Assembly: GCF_038404745.2 (NCBI RefSeq)
Contig: NZ_JAYKTT020000005.1
Location: 62,001-126,000, forward strand
Source: Chlorogloeopsis sp038404745
Lineage (GTDB): Bacteria; Cyanobacteriota; Cyanobacteriia; Cyanobacteriales; Nostocaceae
Direction of reading: 5' to 3'
Length of the DNA stretch: 64,000 nucleotides
Part shown: positions 9,570-18,606 of the stretch, in pieces
Position numbering within the stretch: the stretch's first letter is position 1
How the letters are laid out: every line of letters begins with the position of its first letter
Translations under genes and position numbers: made by a program
Notes under the pieces: model-generated
Seen by the model: the letters and a program-made list of their open reading frames with translations, nothing else
The model's database searches: none
Told to the model about the DNA's origin: nothing

Positions 9570-9624
9570 TGAACTTCTCCTGATATTATGGTTGCAATAG
9601 TAGATGACTCTAAATAGCTAACAA

Positions 9625-10294
9625 CTAACTTGCTACTGCTAGCCCCGCAACCTTCCAAGCATTCCACGAGCCAGGAATGTTAATAATTTTAAGAGACTAG
9701 CAGCGATTGAGGCACGGTAGCCACTGCCACAGTAAGTTGCGATCGCCTGATTTTTATCTAACTCATCCAGATGTTCTTCGAGATGCGGTACGTAGATGTG
9801 TAGCTCCAGGTACTTTGCCCTGTTGAAATTCATCATCGCTGCGCACATCCAGCACTGTTAAATTCGGATCTTCTTTATGTTCGTTTAATTCATAAACTGT
9901 CCACTTACCCAGATGCTGTAGTGGCAAGCCTGCATTTTGCCAACTTGTCACTTCTTTTCTTCTCCATGCTTAAAAGCAGGGGCTTGTATCCTTTTCTTCG
10001 GGGCTAATCGCTTTACACCCCTACAACGCCACATGCTTTATGCCGGGAAACCCGTCCACCGCAGTGGCTCCCCTGCACCCCTACACCCGCCCCGAAGGGG
10101 TTGGTCATGCCATCGTCTAAGTAGCCGCCTAAGTGATCGCAGCCAAGCCTGAATAGCTGTTCTGTTACTAGTTTAACGTCGCGATCGCTCTCGCAGAGAT
10201 TAGCAGAAGTAACATGATTTGCTGCTAAATTCGCATAACCACACCTAAACGGACGGACTCCACTACCGCCATAAAGATTAAAATTGCTTAACAT
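9625..10294 (-). pseudogene. Broken MBL-fold/rhodanese-type sulfurtransferase gene
   Basis: Pieces of one protein occur in three frames: RLGCDHLGGYLDDGMT (upstream part), TSWQNAGLPLQHLG...VLDVRSDDEFQQGKVPGATH, IYVPHLEEHL...IATYCGSGYRASIAASLLK with the rhodanese active-site loop Cys, and INIPGSWNAWKVAG. A 150-bp repeat is inserted between GYLDDGMT and SWQNAG, and two frameshifts lie further on, near 9790-9800 and near 9690. The N-terminal metallo-beta-lactamase domain that such proteins carry is absent. It is clearly non-functional as one polypeptide. Confidence 0.85.
9951..10100 (-). repeat. 150-bp dispersed repeat, copy B, inserted in rhodanese pseudogene
   Basis: Reverse complement of 7077-7226 with no mismatch seen. 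It sits exactly between two halves of the rhodanese-type coding sequence. On the minus strand it is flanked by TGAC on both sides (GCATGAC...GTGACAAG), which may be a 4-bp target duplication. This shows the element is mobile or was spread by copying. Confidence 0.85.
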
Positions 10295-10363
10295 TTCGTT
10301 ACGATAGAAACATCAAGAGGTACAAAAACAAACCTCTGATGGCTGAAATCAAAGGTAAACACC

Positions 10364-11488
10364 ATGAATGGCACAATTCGCGTTGGCAACCTCTTTGGGA
10401 TTCCCTTTTATATTCATCCGTCCTGGTTTTTAGTCTTGGGTTTAGTAACTTGGAGCTATAGTAGCGGACTAGGAGCGCAATTTCCTCAACTAGGTGGGGG
10501 ATTAGCTTTGTTACTAGGATTGATGACGGCGTTACTTTTATTTAGCTCTGTTGTCGCCCATGAATTAGGACATAGCTTTGTTGCCATTCGCCAAGGAATC
10601 GATGTCAAATCAATTACACTATTTATATTTGGCGGATTGGCAAGCTTAGAGAAAGAATCAAAAACTCCAGCTGAAGCTTTTTGGGTAGCGATCGCCGGGC
10701 CTTTAGTTAGCTTACTGCTGTTCGGTCTCTTTACAGCCATTGGTTTTGCTACTGCTGCATCTGGCCCTTTGGCAGCAATTATTGGTGTAGTAGCTTTTGT
10801 TAACTTAGCATTAGCGCTATTTAACCTGATTCCTGGCTTGCCATTAGACGGCGGAAATATACTGAAAGCTTTAGTATGGAAAATAACGGGTAATCCTTAC
10901 AAGGGTGTAGCTTTCGCCAGCCGAGTCGGACAAATCTTTGGTTGGGTTGCGATCGCTTCTGGTTTATTGCCACTACTGTTATTTGGCAGCTTTGCTAACT
11001 TCTGGAATTTATTAATCGGCTTCTTCTTACTGCAAAATGCCGGTAATGCAGCTCAATTTGCAAGAGTACAGGAACAACTCACAGGTTTAACAGCAGCCGA
11101 TGCTGTAACTCTAGATAGCCCTGTTGTATCTACTCATCTTACCTTGAGAGAGTTTGCTGACGAGCAGGTTTTGAATGGGCAGAACTGGCGGCGATTCTTA
11201 GTGACAGATGAAAACGGTCAACTATTGGGAGCGATAACTGTTGATAATCTGCGTTCTATCCCGACTGCACTATGGACAGAAACTCAAGTTAGAGAGGTAA
11301 TGCAACCAATTACAGACTCTAGTACTGTACAATCCGATCAACCTTTATTGGAAGTAATGCAGCGGCTCGAACAACAAAAATTATCTGCACTTGCCGTAAT
11401 TCGTGATAATGGAGTGCTAGTTGGAATTTTAGAGAAAGCTGCAATTATCAACTTACTCCAGAAAAGAGTACAAACAAACCCTGCATAG
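10364..11488 (+). CDS. Site-2 protease family zinc metalloprotease with CBS pair
   Basis: 374 residues. Membrane-embedded S2P/RseP-like domain (about 1-230) with HELGH (in VVAHELGHSFVA, residues about 66-70) for zinc and catalysis and the conserved LDGGNIL motif near 165. Two CBS repeats follow at the C-terminus (about 245-370), which commonly sense adenine nucleotides. It is an intramembrane protease of the type that cleaves anti-sigma factors or other membrane proteins. The substrate is unknown. It is divergent from the broken rhodanese gene and stands alone. ATG 10364 gives the usual N-terminus MNGTIRVGNLFGIPFYIHPS. Confidence 0.9.
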   Translation: MNGTIRVGNLFGIPFYIHPSWFLVLGLVTWSYSSGLGAQFPQLGGGLALLLGLMTALLLFSSVVAHELGHSFVAIRQGIDVKSITLFIFGGLASLEKESKTPAEAFWVAIAGPLVSLLLFGLFTAIGFATAASGPLAAIIGVVAFVNLALALFNLIPGLPLDGGNILKALVWKITGNPYKGVAFASRVGQIFGWVAIASGLLPLLLFGSFANFWNLLIGFFLLQNAGNAAQFARVQEQLTGLTAADAVTLDSPVVSTHLTLREFADEQVLNGQNWRRFLVTDENGQLLGAITVDNLRSIPTALWTETQVREVMQPITDSSTVQSDQPLLEVMQRLEQQKLSALAVIRDNGVLVGILEKAAIINLLQKRVQTNPA

Positions 11489-11655
11489 TGTGGTTGAATT
11501 CCAAAATTAGATAATAATTGTCATTCTGATTAACAAGAGTTGGGTAACCATGAGACTGCAACACCTACTAGGTTACTCAACTCTTTTTGTTGGGTATTTT
11601 GAAGAACAGAACATCACAAATCCAAGGCGATCGCAATATTTCCAGATTGTTCTTG

Positions 11656-12135
11656 TTAATATGCGATCGGAACTTGCATTTCTGGCGCACTTTCCTGCTC
11701 TAAGTAAGCTTTTACTTGTTGGCGTTGTTGTGGGTTTAGCGCAGTTGCAATTTCTTGATTTGTTTTGCGAATAATACTAGCAACCTGCTCTTTTTGCCCA
11801 TCATTGATATTTGCATCCATGAGTGCTATGTCTAGTCTTGTCCCAGAACTGAGATCTTGTTCAAGTCTAGTTCTTTGCGCTGGAGTAAGAACCAGTTGGA
11901 TTTGGCGGCTTCTGCGAGATAGTATTTCCCAAATTTGTTGCTTTTGTTGATCGGAAAGATTTAACTGCTTCAGAATTGATGTAGAGTTACTTGGCGTACC
12001 AGAAAACTCTGTATTAGTTGGCTCAGAGGTGCTATTGGGAGTTTCGGGTTCTGCCAATACCATACTATGAAGTAGTGTTGTCAGGGCTATTACACCGATA
12101 AAGATTGAAGTACGTTTAATAGTGTTAAATTTCAT
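11656..12135 (-). CDS. Secreted Spy/CpxP-like small protein
   Basis: 159 residues from the in-frame ATG 12135. The frame is open 18 codons further upstream, but starting at MKFNTIKRTSIFIGVIAL gives a proper signal peptide ending near VLAEP. The mature part has a Ser/Thr-rich linker and then repeated LTPAQR/LNPQQR motifs (SDQQKQQIWEIL, LVLTPAQRTRLEQDL, ALNPQQRQQVKAYL) resembling the LTxxQ motifs of Spy/CpxP periplasmic chaperones. The role is inferred from these motifs only. It stands alone and is convergent with the protease gene. Confidence 0.6.
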   Translation of the reverse strand: MKFNTIKRTSIFIGVIALTTLLHSMVLAEPETPNSTSEPTNTEFSGTPSNSTSILKQLNLSDQQKQQIWEILSRRSRQIQLVLTPAQRTRLEQDLSSGTRLDIALMDANINDGQKEQVASIIRKTNQEIATALNPQQRQQVKAYLEQESAPEMQVPIAY

Positions 12136-12514
12136 ATTCAGAAACTCACAAGTTGTAGAGTTTGCTTTAACTGGAGTTATAGATATCAACTAAACAGTCA
12201 GTATCTGCGCGAGCAACTAATAAGCAATTTTGCAGATTGAAAACTAATAGCCTTCAAATAGTAAAGTTGAAACATAACAAACTAGTAGCCTAAAAATAAG
12301 AAATTAATAAAGAAAGACTGAATAGATCGCAACCAACCCAGAACTTTCTGCGAGAAAGCAGTTATAGAATTTGTGTCAGAAGATAAAATTTACGAAAACT
12401 TACAGCGGTTTCGTGTACTCTGTATACAGAATAGGCAACATTTTTGTTTACTCCTATAGTCTTAGTTTATACATAGATGCTGAGTTCTTAATGTCCTCGC
12501 ATGGAGGTTTTTTT
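12136..12514. other. Divergent intergenic region, AT-rich
   Basis: Upstream of both the Spy-like gene (minus) and the DUF5996 gene (plus), so it should hold both promoters. No clear conserved element was recognised. An in-frame extension of the DUF5996 frame to 12371 is not supported by any ribosome binding site. Confidence 0.4.
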
Positions 12515-13462
12515 ATGGCAGAGACTGTTCGTGGAACATTAACCGATGTCATCTGGCCTACCTTGCCCTTGAGAGAATGGCAAGATACGTATGAAACGTT
12601 ACATATGTGGACTCAGATCGTTGGTAAAATTCGGTTGGCTTTATCTCCCAAACTCAACCACTGGTGGCAATCTACTTTGTATGTCACACCACGTGGACTA
12701 ACAACCTCTTCAATTCCTTACGGAACACGCACCTTTGAGATTAGCTTTGATTTTATCGCTCACCACTTACAAATCGATATTAGTGATGGCACCACCAAAA
12801 GAATTGCTCTTGTTCCTCGCTCTGTAGCTGACTTTTATCAAGAGATTATGGACACACTAACAGCGAGTGGCATCGAAGTGAAAATTTGGACGATGCCCCA
12901 AGAAGTTGGCGAGCCAATTCCTTTTGAGCGCGATCGCAAACATACAGCTTACGATCCGGAATACGCCCAACGCGTTTGGCGCATTCTTATGCAGGCAGAT
13001 CGGATCATGAAAGAATTTCGCTCTCGTTTTATTGGTAAATGCAGCCCAGTTCACTTTTTCTGGGGCAGCTTCGACTTAGCTGTAACTCGTTTTTCTGGGT
13101 GTCGTGCTCCAGATCATCCAGGTGGAATTCCTAATATGGCAGATTGGGTAACGCGAGAAGCCTATTCTCACGAAGTCAGCAGCTGCGGTTTTTGGCCAGG
13201 TGCCGGAGCAGTCACAGAACCTATTTTTTACTCCTACGCCTACCCTGAGCCAGAAGGATTCAAGGATTACCCCATCCAGCCCAAGGAAGCGTTTTACAGT
13301 TCCGAGATGCGAGAGTTTGTCTTACCATATGAGGTAGTAAGGCAGGCTGAAGATCCAGATGCAGTACTTCTTAGTTTCTTGCAAAGCACCTACGATGCAG
13401 CGGCAAATTTAGGAAATTGGGATCGAGGAGCTTCGGAACGCACGCAACTGTTGTCAGCGTAA
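12515..13462 (+). CDS. DUF5996 family protein
   Basis: 315 residues matching the DUF5996 family: WPTLPLREWQDTYETLHMWTQ-type N-terminus and a C-terminal block SHEVSSCGFWPG followed by PIFYSYAYPEPEG. The function of the family is unknown, and no catalytic residues can be named. ATG 12515 was chosen because ATGGAGGTTTTTTT puts GGAGG about 9 bases upstream and MAETVRG fits the family start. The frame is open back to 12371 without support. Soluble, no signal peptide. Confidence 0.85.
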   Translation: MAETVRGTLTDVIWPTLPLREWQDTYETLHMWTQIVGKIRLALSPKLNHWWQSTLYVTPRGLTTSSIPYGTRTFEISFDFIAHHLQIDISDGTTKRIALVPRSVADFYQEIMDTLTASGIEVKIWTMPQEVGEPIPFERDRKHTAYDPEYAQRVWRILMQADRIMKEFRSRFIGKCSPVHFFWGSFDLAVTRFSGCRAPDHPGGIPNMADWVTREAYSHEVSSCGFWPGAGAVTEPIFYSYAYPEPEGFKDYPIQPKEAFYSSEMREFVLPYEVVRQAEDPDAVLLSFLQSTYDAAANLGNWDRGASERTQLLSA

Positions 13463-13900
13463 AGAACCTAACCCAGAGATAACCGAGCAAAGATGAAGAA
13501 TGAAAGATTGTATTAATTCATACTTCATACTTTGGCTATCTGCTGGACTTTTCTTTAGAAACTATCTTTAATTTATTCTAGTAAATTACGCTTGCCGAAA
13601 GAATACCTCTGATCAAGGTTAATGGTAGGTAAAATTGTTATTTTTATTGTCATTTAATTTTCCAATTAAATTGAAATAAATTTCAAAAATAAAGATACAA
13701 TAAGAACTTAATAAGAAAATAATAAGAAATAAGTAAAAATAAAACTATAATAAATAAAAAATCAGAAATACTTAAGAGAAAAGATAAGAAATAAAGCCTT
13801 AATCTATCTAAAGGAATATTTGCAGAATTGGCGAATGCAAATAATCTGTTACTAACAGTTTTTTGACTGTAAGTATTAATTACTTCTGGTGTTAAAGATC
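13463..13900. other. AT-rich intergenic region, nothing recognised
   Basis: Very AT-rich (runs of AATAAGAAATAAG between 13700 and 13800). No gene, RNA or clear repeat recognised. Confidence 0.5.
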
Positions 13901-14308
13901 ATGATGATTGCATCTACCAACTACCAGTTTTTTTGTGTAGATTTTTGGCTTCCTAGTGATTATCGATCAGAGAAGAACGGCGAGACTTTTATATTTGCTT
14001 ATGATGAGAGCTTAGATTTAAGTATTGCAGAGTTTTCTCTCAGTAATTATTGTTTTGCCGAAAATGAAAATCAGGCATGGAGTCAATACAGAAATCTTTT
14101 AAAAACTTTGGCTTTTCCATTAGAATTTTATGGAGAAGCTGTGAATTTTTTACGCCTTAACAGTGCCATTATACTATTAGATGAAATATCTAATAGATAT
14201 GCTTGGGAACTTTCCTGTTGGCTGCGAAATTACATTTGCCCTTCGTGGGAAAGCCAAGGAAAAATAAATATACCTCGTGTCACTGATTCTTATACTCTCT
14301 TTCAATAG
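13901..14308 (+). CDS. Hypothetical protein
   Basis: 135 residues from ATG 13901 (a GTG at 13889 or ATG 13904 are alternatives). No family recognised. Soluble, rich in aromatic residues (YQFFCVDFWLPSDYRS, SRYAWELSCWLRNY-type segments), no signal peptide or membrane helix. It is flanked on both sides by AT-rich gene-poor DNA. Codon use looks cyanobacterial, and the frame is open over its whole length, so a real gene is likely but not certain. Confidence 0.5.
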   Translation: MMIASTNYQFFCVDFWLPSDYRSEKNGETFIFAYDESLDLSIAEFSLSNYCFAENENQAWSQYRNLLKTLAFPLEFYGEAVNFLRLNSAIILLDEISNRYAWELSCWLRNYICPSWESQGKINIPRVTDSYTLFQ

Positions 14309-14661
14309 AAAAGTTATGTAAGTATCTGCACACAAAAAATTCCGAAGATTAATGCCATTCAGAAGTTATGTGTATGATAGGCATTTACAGCTTTTGATGA
14401 AGACTACAAAGATTTTTAGATTGAGCAAGAATTCGCACACTATCACCAAAATAAAAATCTCAATCTTTCTTTGATTAAAATTAAATTAGCAAGCGATTTA
14501 GTCAGTCTCAAAAAATAATTTTTGCCATTTCTAATACTCAAGCTTCAATTTCCAACAACAAATAAAAACTGCAAAGTAACAAACTTTGCAAATTCTGCGT
14601 GTCTATTTGTTGTCAAACGGAACATGGATGATGTCTTTAAGCAGTAGGAAAACAAAATAAT
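14309..14661. other. Intergenic region, nothing recognised
   Basis: AT-rich, no open frame of note, no repeat or RNA recognised. Confidence 0.5.
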
Positions 14662-14859
14662 ATGAATAGCAACAAGCATCTATACACTCAAATTCAATCC
14701 CACGATGACCTATGTTTGCAATATATCCGCAATCATGGTGGCAGTGCTCAATTGTGTGATATCAAATTTAGTAACGATATCGTTCAAAGATTAATAAGTC
14801 GAAAGCTTGTTAAAGTTACAAATACAGGCAAAGGCTTTTACCTACAATTAGAAGATTGA
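14662..14859 (+). CDS. Small hypothetical protein
   Basis: 65 residues, basic and soluble. The layout CLQYIRNHGGSAQLCDIKFS followed by a second helix and GKGFYLQLED is compatible with a small winged-helix fold, but this is only an impression. AGGAAA lies about 12 bases before the ATG, which is rather far. No neighbour gives a functional hint. Confidence 0.4.
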   Translation: MNSNKHLYTQIQSHDDLCLQYIRNHGGSAQLCDIKFSNDIVQRLISRKLVKVTNTGKGFYLQLED

Positions 14860-15384
14860 TAGCAATTAAGAAACCTTGCACAATAATTGTGCTGTCGTTA
14901 GAATAAACCCTTAATCAAAGCGATCGCTTTGATTATTCAATCACAATTTGGCTCGATGTTGGATATCGTAATTACGGTTTCGTGTGTCGAAACATCGATA
15001 TCCATACATTAGCCAAATTTTTGTTTTTGTAACTTTGTGCGCGATCGCTAAATCTGAAATTGAATTGCCCATAGCCCCCCGATGTCTCTAAAGAAGTCGG
15101 GGGGAACTGAATACCTGCGACTCAAGGATAGAGAATTACCATACCATCAGCCGATTTGGAATTGATGGCTCTATATGTATGCTTGGATTGGCTAGATATT
15201 ACCGCTCTTGAAAATAGGCAAGAGTAAATGTAGCACTCATGTTATGGGTTATGAAAATTTTGTGCTCGCTAGACAGCCAACAGGCACTTAATTATTAGCC
15301 ACTAGCTGTTAGCCAGGAAATGTCTAGTTAGGATTGCTATGGCTATCTTAAATTATATGGGTTCAAATCTTTTTGCTCAAAGTA
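14860..15384. other. Intergenic region with HIP1 palindrome and a dispersed hairpin
   Basis: No gene seen. It contains a perfect 22-base palindrome centred on GCGATCGC (14913-14934) and a CCCCCGATGTCTCTAAAG...GTCGGGGG hairpin-like element near 15074-15105. Confidence 0.5.
14913..14934. repeat. 22-bp perfect palindrome around HIP1 octamer
   Basis: AATCAAAGCGATCGCTTTGATT reads the same on both strands. HIP1 (GCGATCGC) is over-represented in many cyanobacteria. This copy is extended by seven complementary bases on each side and could fold as an RNA hairpin. Confidence 0.6.
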
Positions 15385-16281
15385 ATGAAAACACTGTTCA
15401 CACTATTTAGCGAAGAACGCAACCAACTTCAGACAGACATTGACAAGGCAACCAGTATTGAAGAAGTAGTTAAGCTAGTTCATAACCAACTTGATCGCCT
15501 AGAAAGAATCTATGTTAGCGAGCTAAACATAGCTCAAGTACGTCTAGCTTCCTTTTTCCTGGATACACTGCGCCAGTCTATTGCCACTCTTGCTGCGGCT
15601 ACCCAAACTCAAGTTACTCAGCAACAGCACATTATTCAGGAAACAACAACGTTTGCTCCCAACAAGTTAATCTTAAAATTACTTAAGGCACTAATCTATA
15701 TAGGTATTCTCGGTTGGTTGTTCCATTTAACCGAAACTACCCCAGGCGCGTGGATGGCTATTTTGCTAGCTTCTGTACTTTTAGGGCTAGAAATTGTTCT
15801 TCAACTCGACAAAAATAACCAAGAAAATAACTTGCCCCAGCGATTGGAATTACCCCAATCGATTCTACGGGTAGATAGCAGAGTTCTTTTGGATCACCTT
15901 GCCGATGCTCTGCACACGATTGACCTAGCAGTTGCTAGAGTTGAAGAAGGAAACCAACCTTTTGCTGATCGTGGCATAGAAGAATTACCAGAGCTATTAA
16001 ATTTTTTACAAAGGTTAATTGGCGCATCGTTTCTCGCCCAACCCCAAATGGTGTTAGAGCTAGCCAAACTTTTGCCACAGATTTTAATAGAGCAAGGAAT
16101 TCGCACTCAAATTTATCAACCAAACGAGCCTGATCGCGATCGCGAGAATTTTGACTTTGAGCCAAGCATCGATCCCGCCACCAAAGATTACGTGACTATA
16201 ACTCCTGCTTTGGTGAAAGGCGATCGCTTGCTCCGGCGCGGGCGGGTAATAGAGCCAGCATACTCCCAGGCTAAAGAATAA
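15385..16281 (+). CDS. Hypothetical membrane protein, partner of Hsp70-like ATPase
   Basis: 298 residues from ATG 15385 (the frame opens at TTG 15373). A helical N-terminal half of about 95 residues is followed by two close transmembrane helices (LLKALIYIGILGWLFHL and WMAILLASVLLGLEIVL) and a soluble helical C-terminal domain. No family recognised. The next gene, an Hsp70-like ATPase that also carries a membrane hairpin, starts 14 bp later, so the two are very likely cotranscribed and may act together at the membrane (inference). Confidence 0.65.
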   Translation: MKTLFTLFSEERNQLQTDIDKATSIEEVVKLVHNQLDRLERIYVSELNIAQVRLASFFLDTLRQSIATLAAATQTQVTQQQHIIQETTTFAPNKLILKLLKALIYIGILGWLFHLTETTPGAWMAILLASVLLGLEIVLQLDKNNQENNLPQRLELPQSILRVDSRVLLDHLADALHTIDLAVARVEEGNQPFADRGIEELPELLNFLQRLIGASFLAQPQMVLELAKLLPQILIEQGIRTQIYQPNEPDRDRENFDFEPSIDPATKDYVTITPALVKGDRLLRRGRVIEPAYSQAKE

Positions 16282-16295
16282 TAGACAATAAAAGT

Positions 16296-18218
16296 ATGAA
16301 AATTTTTGAGACAATCGGTTTTGATTTGGGGCATGGTGAAACAGCTGTCGCCAGAGCAATAGTAGAAAGCATTGAACCTCCCCAAATGCTGGAAGTGAAT
16401 AACAAAAAAAACCAAGTTACAGCTCTTGGTTGGCATCCCCAGCTCGGTTATCTTGTCGGAGAGCAAGCCTTAATTCAAGCTGGTGTTACCCGACTGCAAA
16501 TTTCTTTCAAGCACAAACCAAACAACGATCCAAATTATCGAGAAACAATTAGCACCTTTATTGCCACCTACTACCACAAATTGAAAGAAAGTAAGCAAAT
16601 TGAAGGTGGAGAAAGTAGCTACTTTTATGTTGGCTGCCCTTCTGGGTGGACAATAAGTGAAAGGGAAGAATACCAAAAGCTACTTCAAGCAGCGGGCATT
16701 CCTCTTTTGACTGTTATACCCGAATCACGAGCTGCTTTCATGCAAGCAAAGGAAGCCGGCAAACTAGAGTATGAAAAACTCAGATCATCGGTGCTAATGA
16801 TTGATATTGGCTCTTCGACCACAGATTTTACTCTAGTTAAAAGCTTGCAGGAAATTCCCATAGATTTTGGAAGTAACAATTTAGGAGCATCCCTAATCGA
16901 CAAAGCCATTTTTGAGCGCACTCTTGCTCAACACGAGCGATCGCAATTACTCGAAAAAATATTCACAGAATATCCCCATCACCAAGCTCGTTGTGAACTT
17001 GCCTGCCGCAAAGCCAAAGAAGATTACTTTTCTAACGAACAGGTATACAGTGATCCTCAAACCTTTGCTCGTGGCTTCGAGTCTATCAACGAACAAATTT
17101 ACTTTATCCCCCAAGTTAATAAATTAATGATGGAGGAAATCTTGAACCAACCCTTGCCCCAACTAGAGCAAAAAAGTTGGATTCAATCGTTTCGCGAAGC
17201 TGTCAATGAGGCAAAACAACAGCTAGACAAAGAAGATATCGTACCGAAACTCGTACTGATGACTGGCGGTGCATCTCGAATGCAGTTTACCCGCCAAATC
17301 TGTCAAGAAATTTTCAGCGATCCCCAAACGCTGCTTCGCCCAGATCCAGAACCAGAACGATGTATTGCATTAGGTTTGGCGCGAGTGGGGCGATGGGATT
17401 TGCGTGCCACTGCCTTTAAACAAGAAGTTAACACCCTCTTTGACTCGAATAAACTTCAACAGATGATTGAAAGACATATCCCGGAGTTAATTACATCTTT
17501 AACTAAGCCGCTAGCGGATAGCTTACTTGAAAATGCAATTAAACCAAGTTTAAAAGATTGGCAAAAAAACCAAATCCGGACTTTAGCCGAATTGGAAACA
17601 TCAATGAAGCATCGAGCAGAGCAATGGTTTAAGAGCGCACATGCTCAACAAATCATTAACAATCAATGCATCAGTTGGTTTAACAGCAAAATCCAACCCA
17701 ACTTAGCCGCCCAAACCGATCCTATTTGTCGAAAATTTCACATCCCTAGAAGCAGTTTAAGATTTGAAGATAGCATTAACCCAGATTTTGTTAACCCAGA
17801 GTTGCGAATCGGAGACGCAATTCTTGCCGACACAGTGGCGTTTATCGTCAATGTAGTTATTGGCGGAGGCACTCTTGCTAGTATCATTACTTTGATATTA
17901 ACAGGACATTTAACCTGGCCGATCGCACTAGTTTATGGGGCTTCAGTGATGGCGGCAGGGATGGAACTCAATCGCAAAGGTGTACAAGAGGCAATCAAGA
18001 CAAATGTAGATATCCCCAGTTGGATGCGTTCTAGTTTTTTAAGCGATAAAAAAATTGAGGATATCTGCGAGCAAATTCAGCCTGAGTTAGAAAAGGTATT
18101 ACAAGAACAACTAATAGCAAATCAACAAGCTTTTGACAAACTAACAGAGAAAGTTTGGCAAGGGCTACAAAAAGCTCTTACCACTAAGGTGCAAGAAGCA
18201 ATTATTTTAATTCAATAG
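16296..18218 (+). CDS. Hsp70/actin-fold ATPase with C-terminal membrane hairpin
   Basis: 640 residues. The N-terminal 370 residues carry the actin/Hsp70 ATPase motifs: phosphate-1 GFDLGHGETAVA, phosphate-2 VLMIDIGSSTTDFTLV and adenosine motif LVLMTGGASRM. The DnaK substrate-binding domain is replaced by helical sequence and two hydrophobic segments near residues 505-560 (TVAFIVNVVIGGGTLASII and WPIALVYGASVMAAG), then a coiled-coil-like tail. It is not a housekeeping DnaK. It is probably a membrane-associated chaperone-like or cytoskeletal ATPase. It forms a two-gene unit with the membrane protein gene just upstream. Confidence 0.75.
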   Translation: MKIFETIGFDLGHGETAVARAIVESIEPPQMLEVNNKKNQVTALGWHPQLGYLVGEQALIQAGVTRLQISFKHKPNNDPNYRETISTFIATYYHKLKESKQIEGGESSYFYVGCPSGWTISEREEYQKLLQAAGIPLLTVIPESRAAFMQAKEAGKLEYEKLRSSVLMIDIGSSTTDFTLVKSLQEIPIDFGSNNLGASLIDKAIFERTLAQHERSQLLEKIFTEYPHHQARCELACRKAKEDYFSNEQVYSDPQTFARGFESINEQIYFIPQVNKLMMEEILNQPLPQLEQKSWIQSFREAVNEAKQQLDKEDIVPKLVLMTGGASRMQFTRQICQEIFSDPQTLLRPDPEPERCIALGLARVGRWDLRATAFKQEVNTLFDSNKLQQMIERHIPELITSLTKPLADSLLENAIKPSLKDWQKNQIRTLAELETSMKHRAEQWFKSAHAQQIINNQCISWFNSKIQPNLAAQTDPICRKFHIPRSSLRFEDSINPDFVNPELRIGDAILADTVAFIVNVVIGGGTLASIITLILTGHLTWPIALVYGASVMAAGMELNRKGVQEAIKTNVDIPSWMRSSFLSDKKIEDICEQIQPELEKVLQEQLIANQQAFDKLTEKVWQGLQKALTTKVQEAIILIQ

Positions 18219-18387
18219 GGTTTCCTCGAAGATGTTGCAAGACAGCCATTCACGAGAAAATCTTACAACCAAGCATAAAAGGGGAGCAGGGGGGCAGGGG
18301 GCAGAGGGAGAAATACTCCTCGAAATTGCAACTTAGTATCAAAAGATTGCGACAATTACTTACTACCAATGAAATAGCTAAAAGTGA

Positions 18388-18606
18388 TTAAGGAACTAAA
18401 AAATCTGCGACACTAAGTAAACCTTGTGTCACGAGAGGATTTAAAGTTTGCCACGGAATTTGAGTCGAGGAATTTAGTGGTTGGAAAGGAAAAGAAGTAG
18501 AAACTGCAATGTCTTGACCTCCTATAATAATCTCAGTCTCTTCTTCTGTTAATTCTGTAATTGCCAATCCACTTACTAAGTTATGAATTGATACTTGTGT
18601 GACCAT
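18388..18606 (-). CDS. Putative double-glycine-leader peptide (RiPP/bacteriocin-like precursor)
   Basis: 72 residues. The first 30 resemble a leader recognised by C39-peptidase ABC exporters: acidic LTEEETEIIIGGQ, with cleavage expected after GG at residues 29-30. The remaining roughly 42-residue core is Ser/Thr/Pro/Gln-rich with hydrophobic ends. AGGAA precedes the ATG by about 9 bases. No exporter, peptidase or modifying enzyme lies nearby, so processing would have to be done in trans. The call rests on the leader pattern only. Confidence 0.5.
   Translation of the reverse strand: MVTQVSIHNLVSGLAITELTEEETEIIIGGQDIAVSTSFPFQPLNSSTQIPWQTLNPLVTQGLLSVADFLVP

Noticed and set aside
10013..10294. 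93-codon frame as a separate gene
   Set aside because: It is the 5' remnant of the rhodanese-type gene running into the inserted repeat.
14913..14934. Operator-like 22-bp palindrome
   Set aside because: Built around the abundant HIP1 octamer, so a specific regulator site is not supported.
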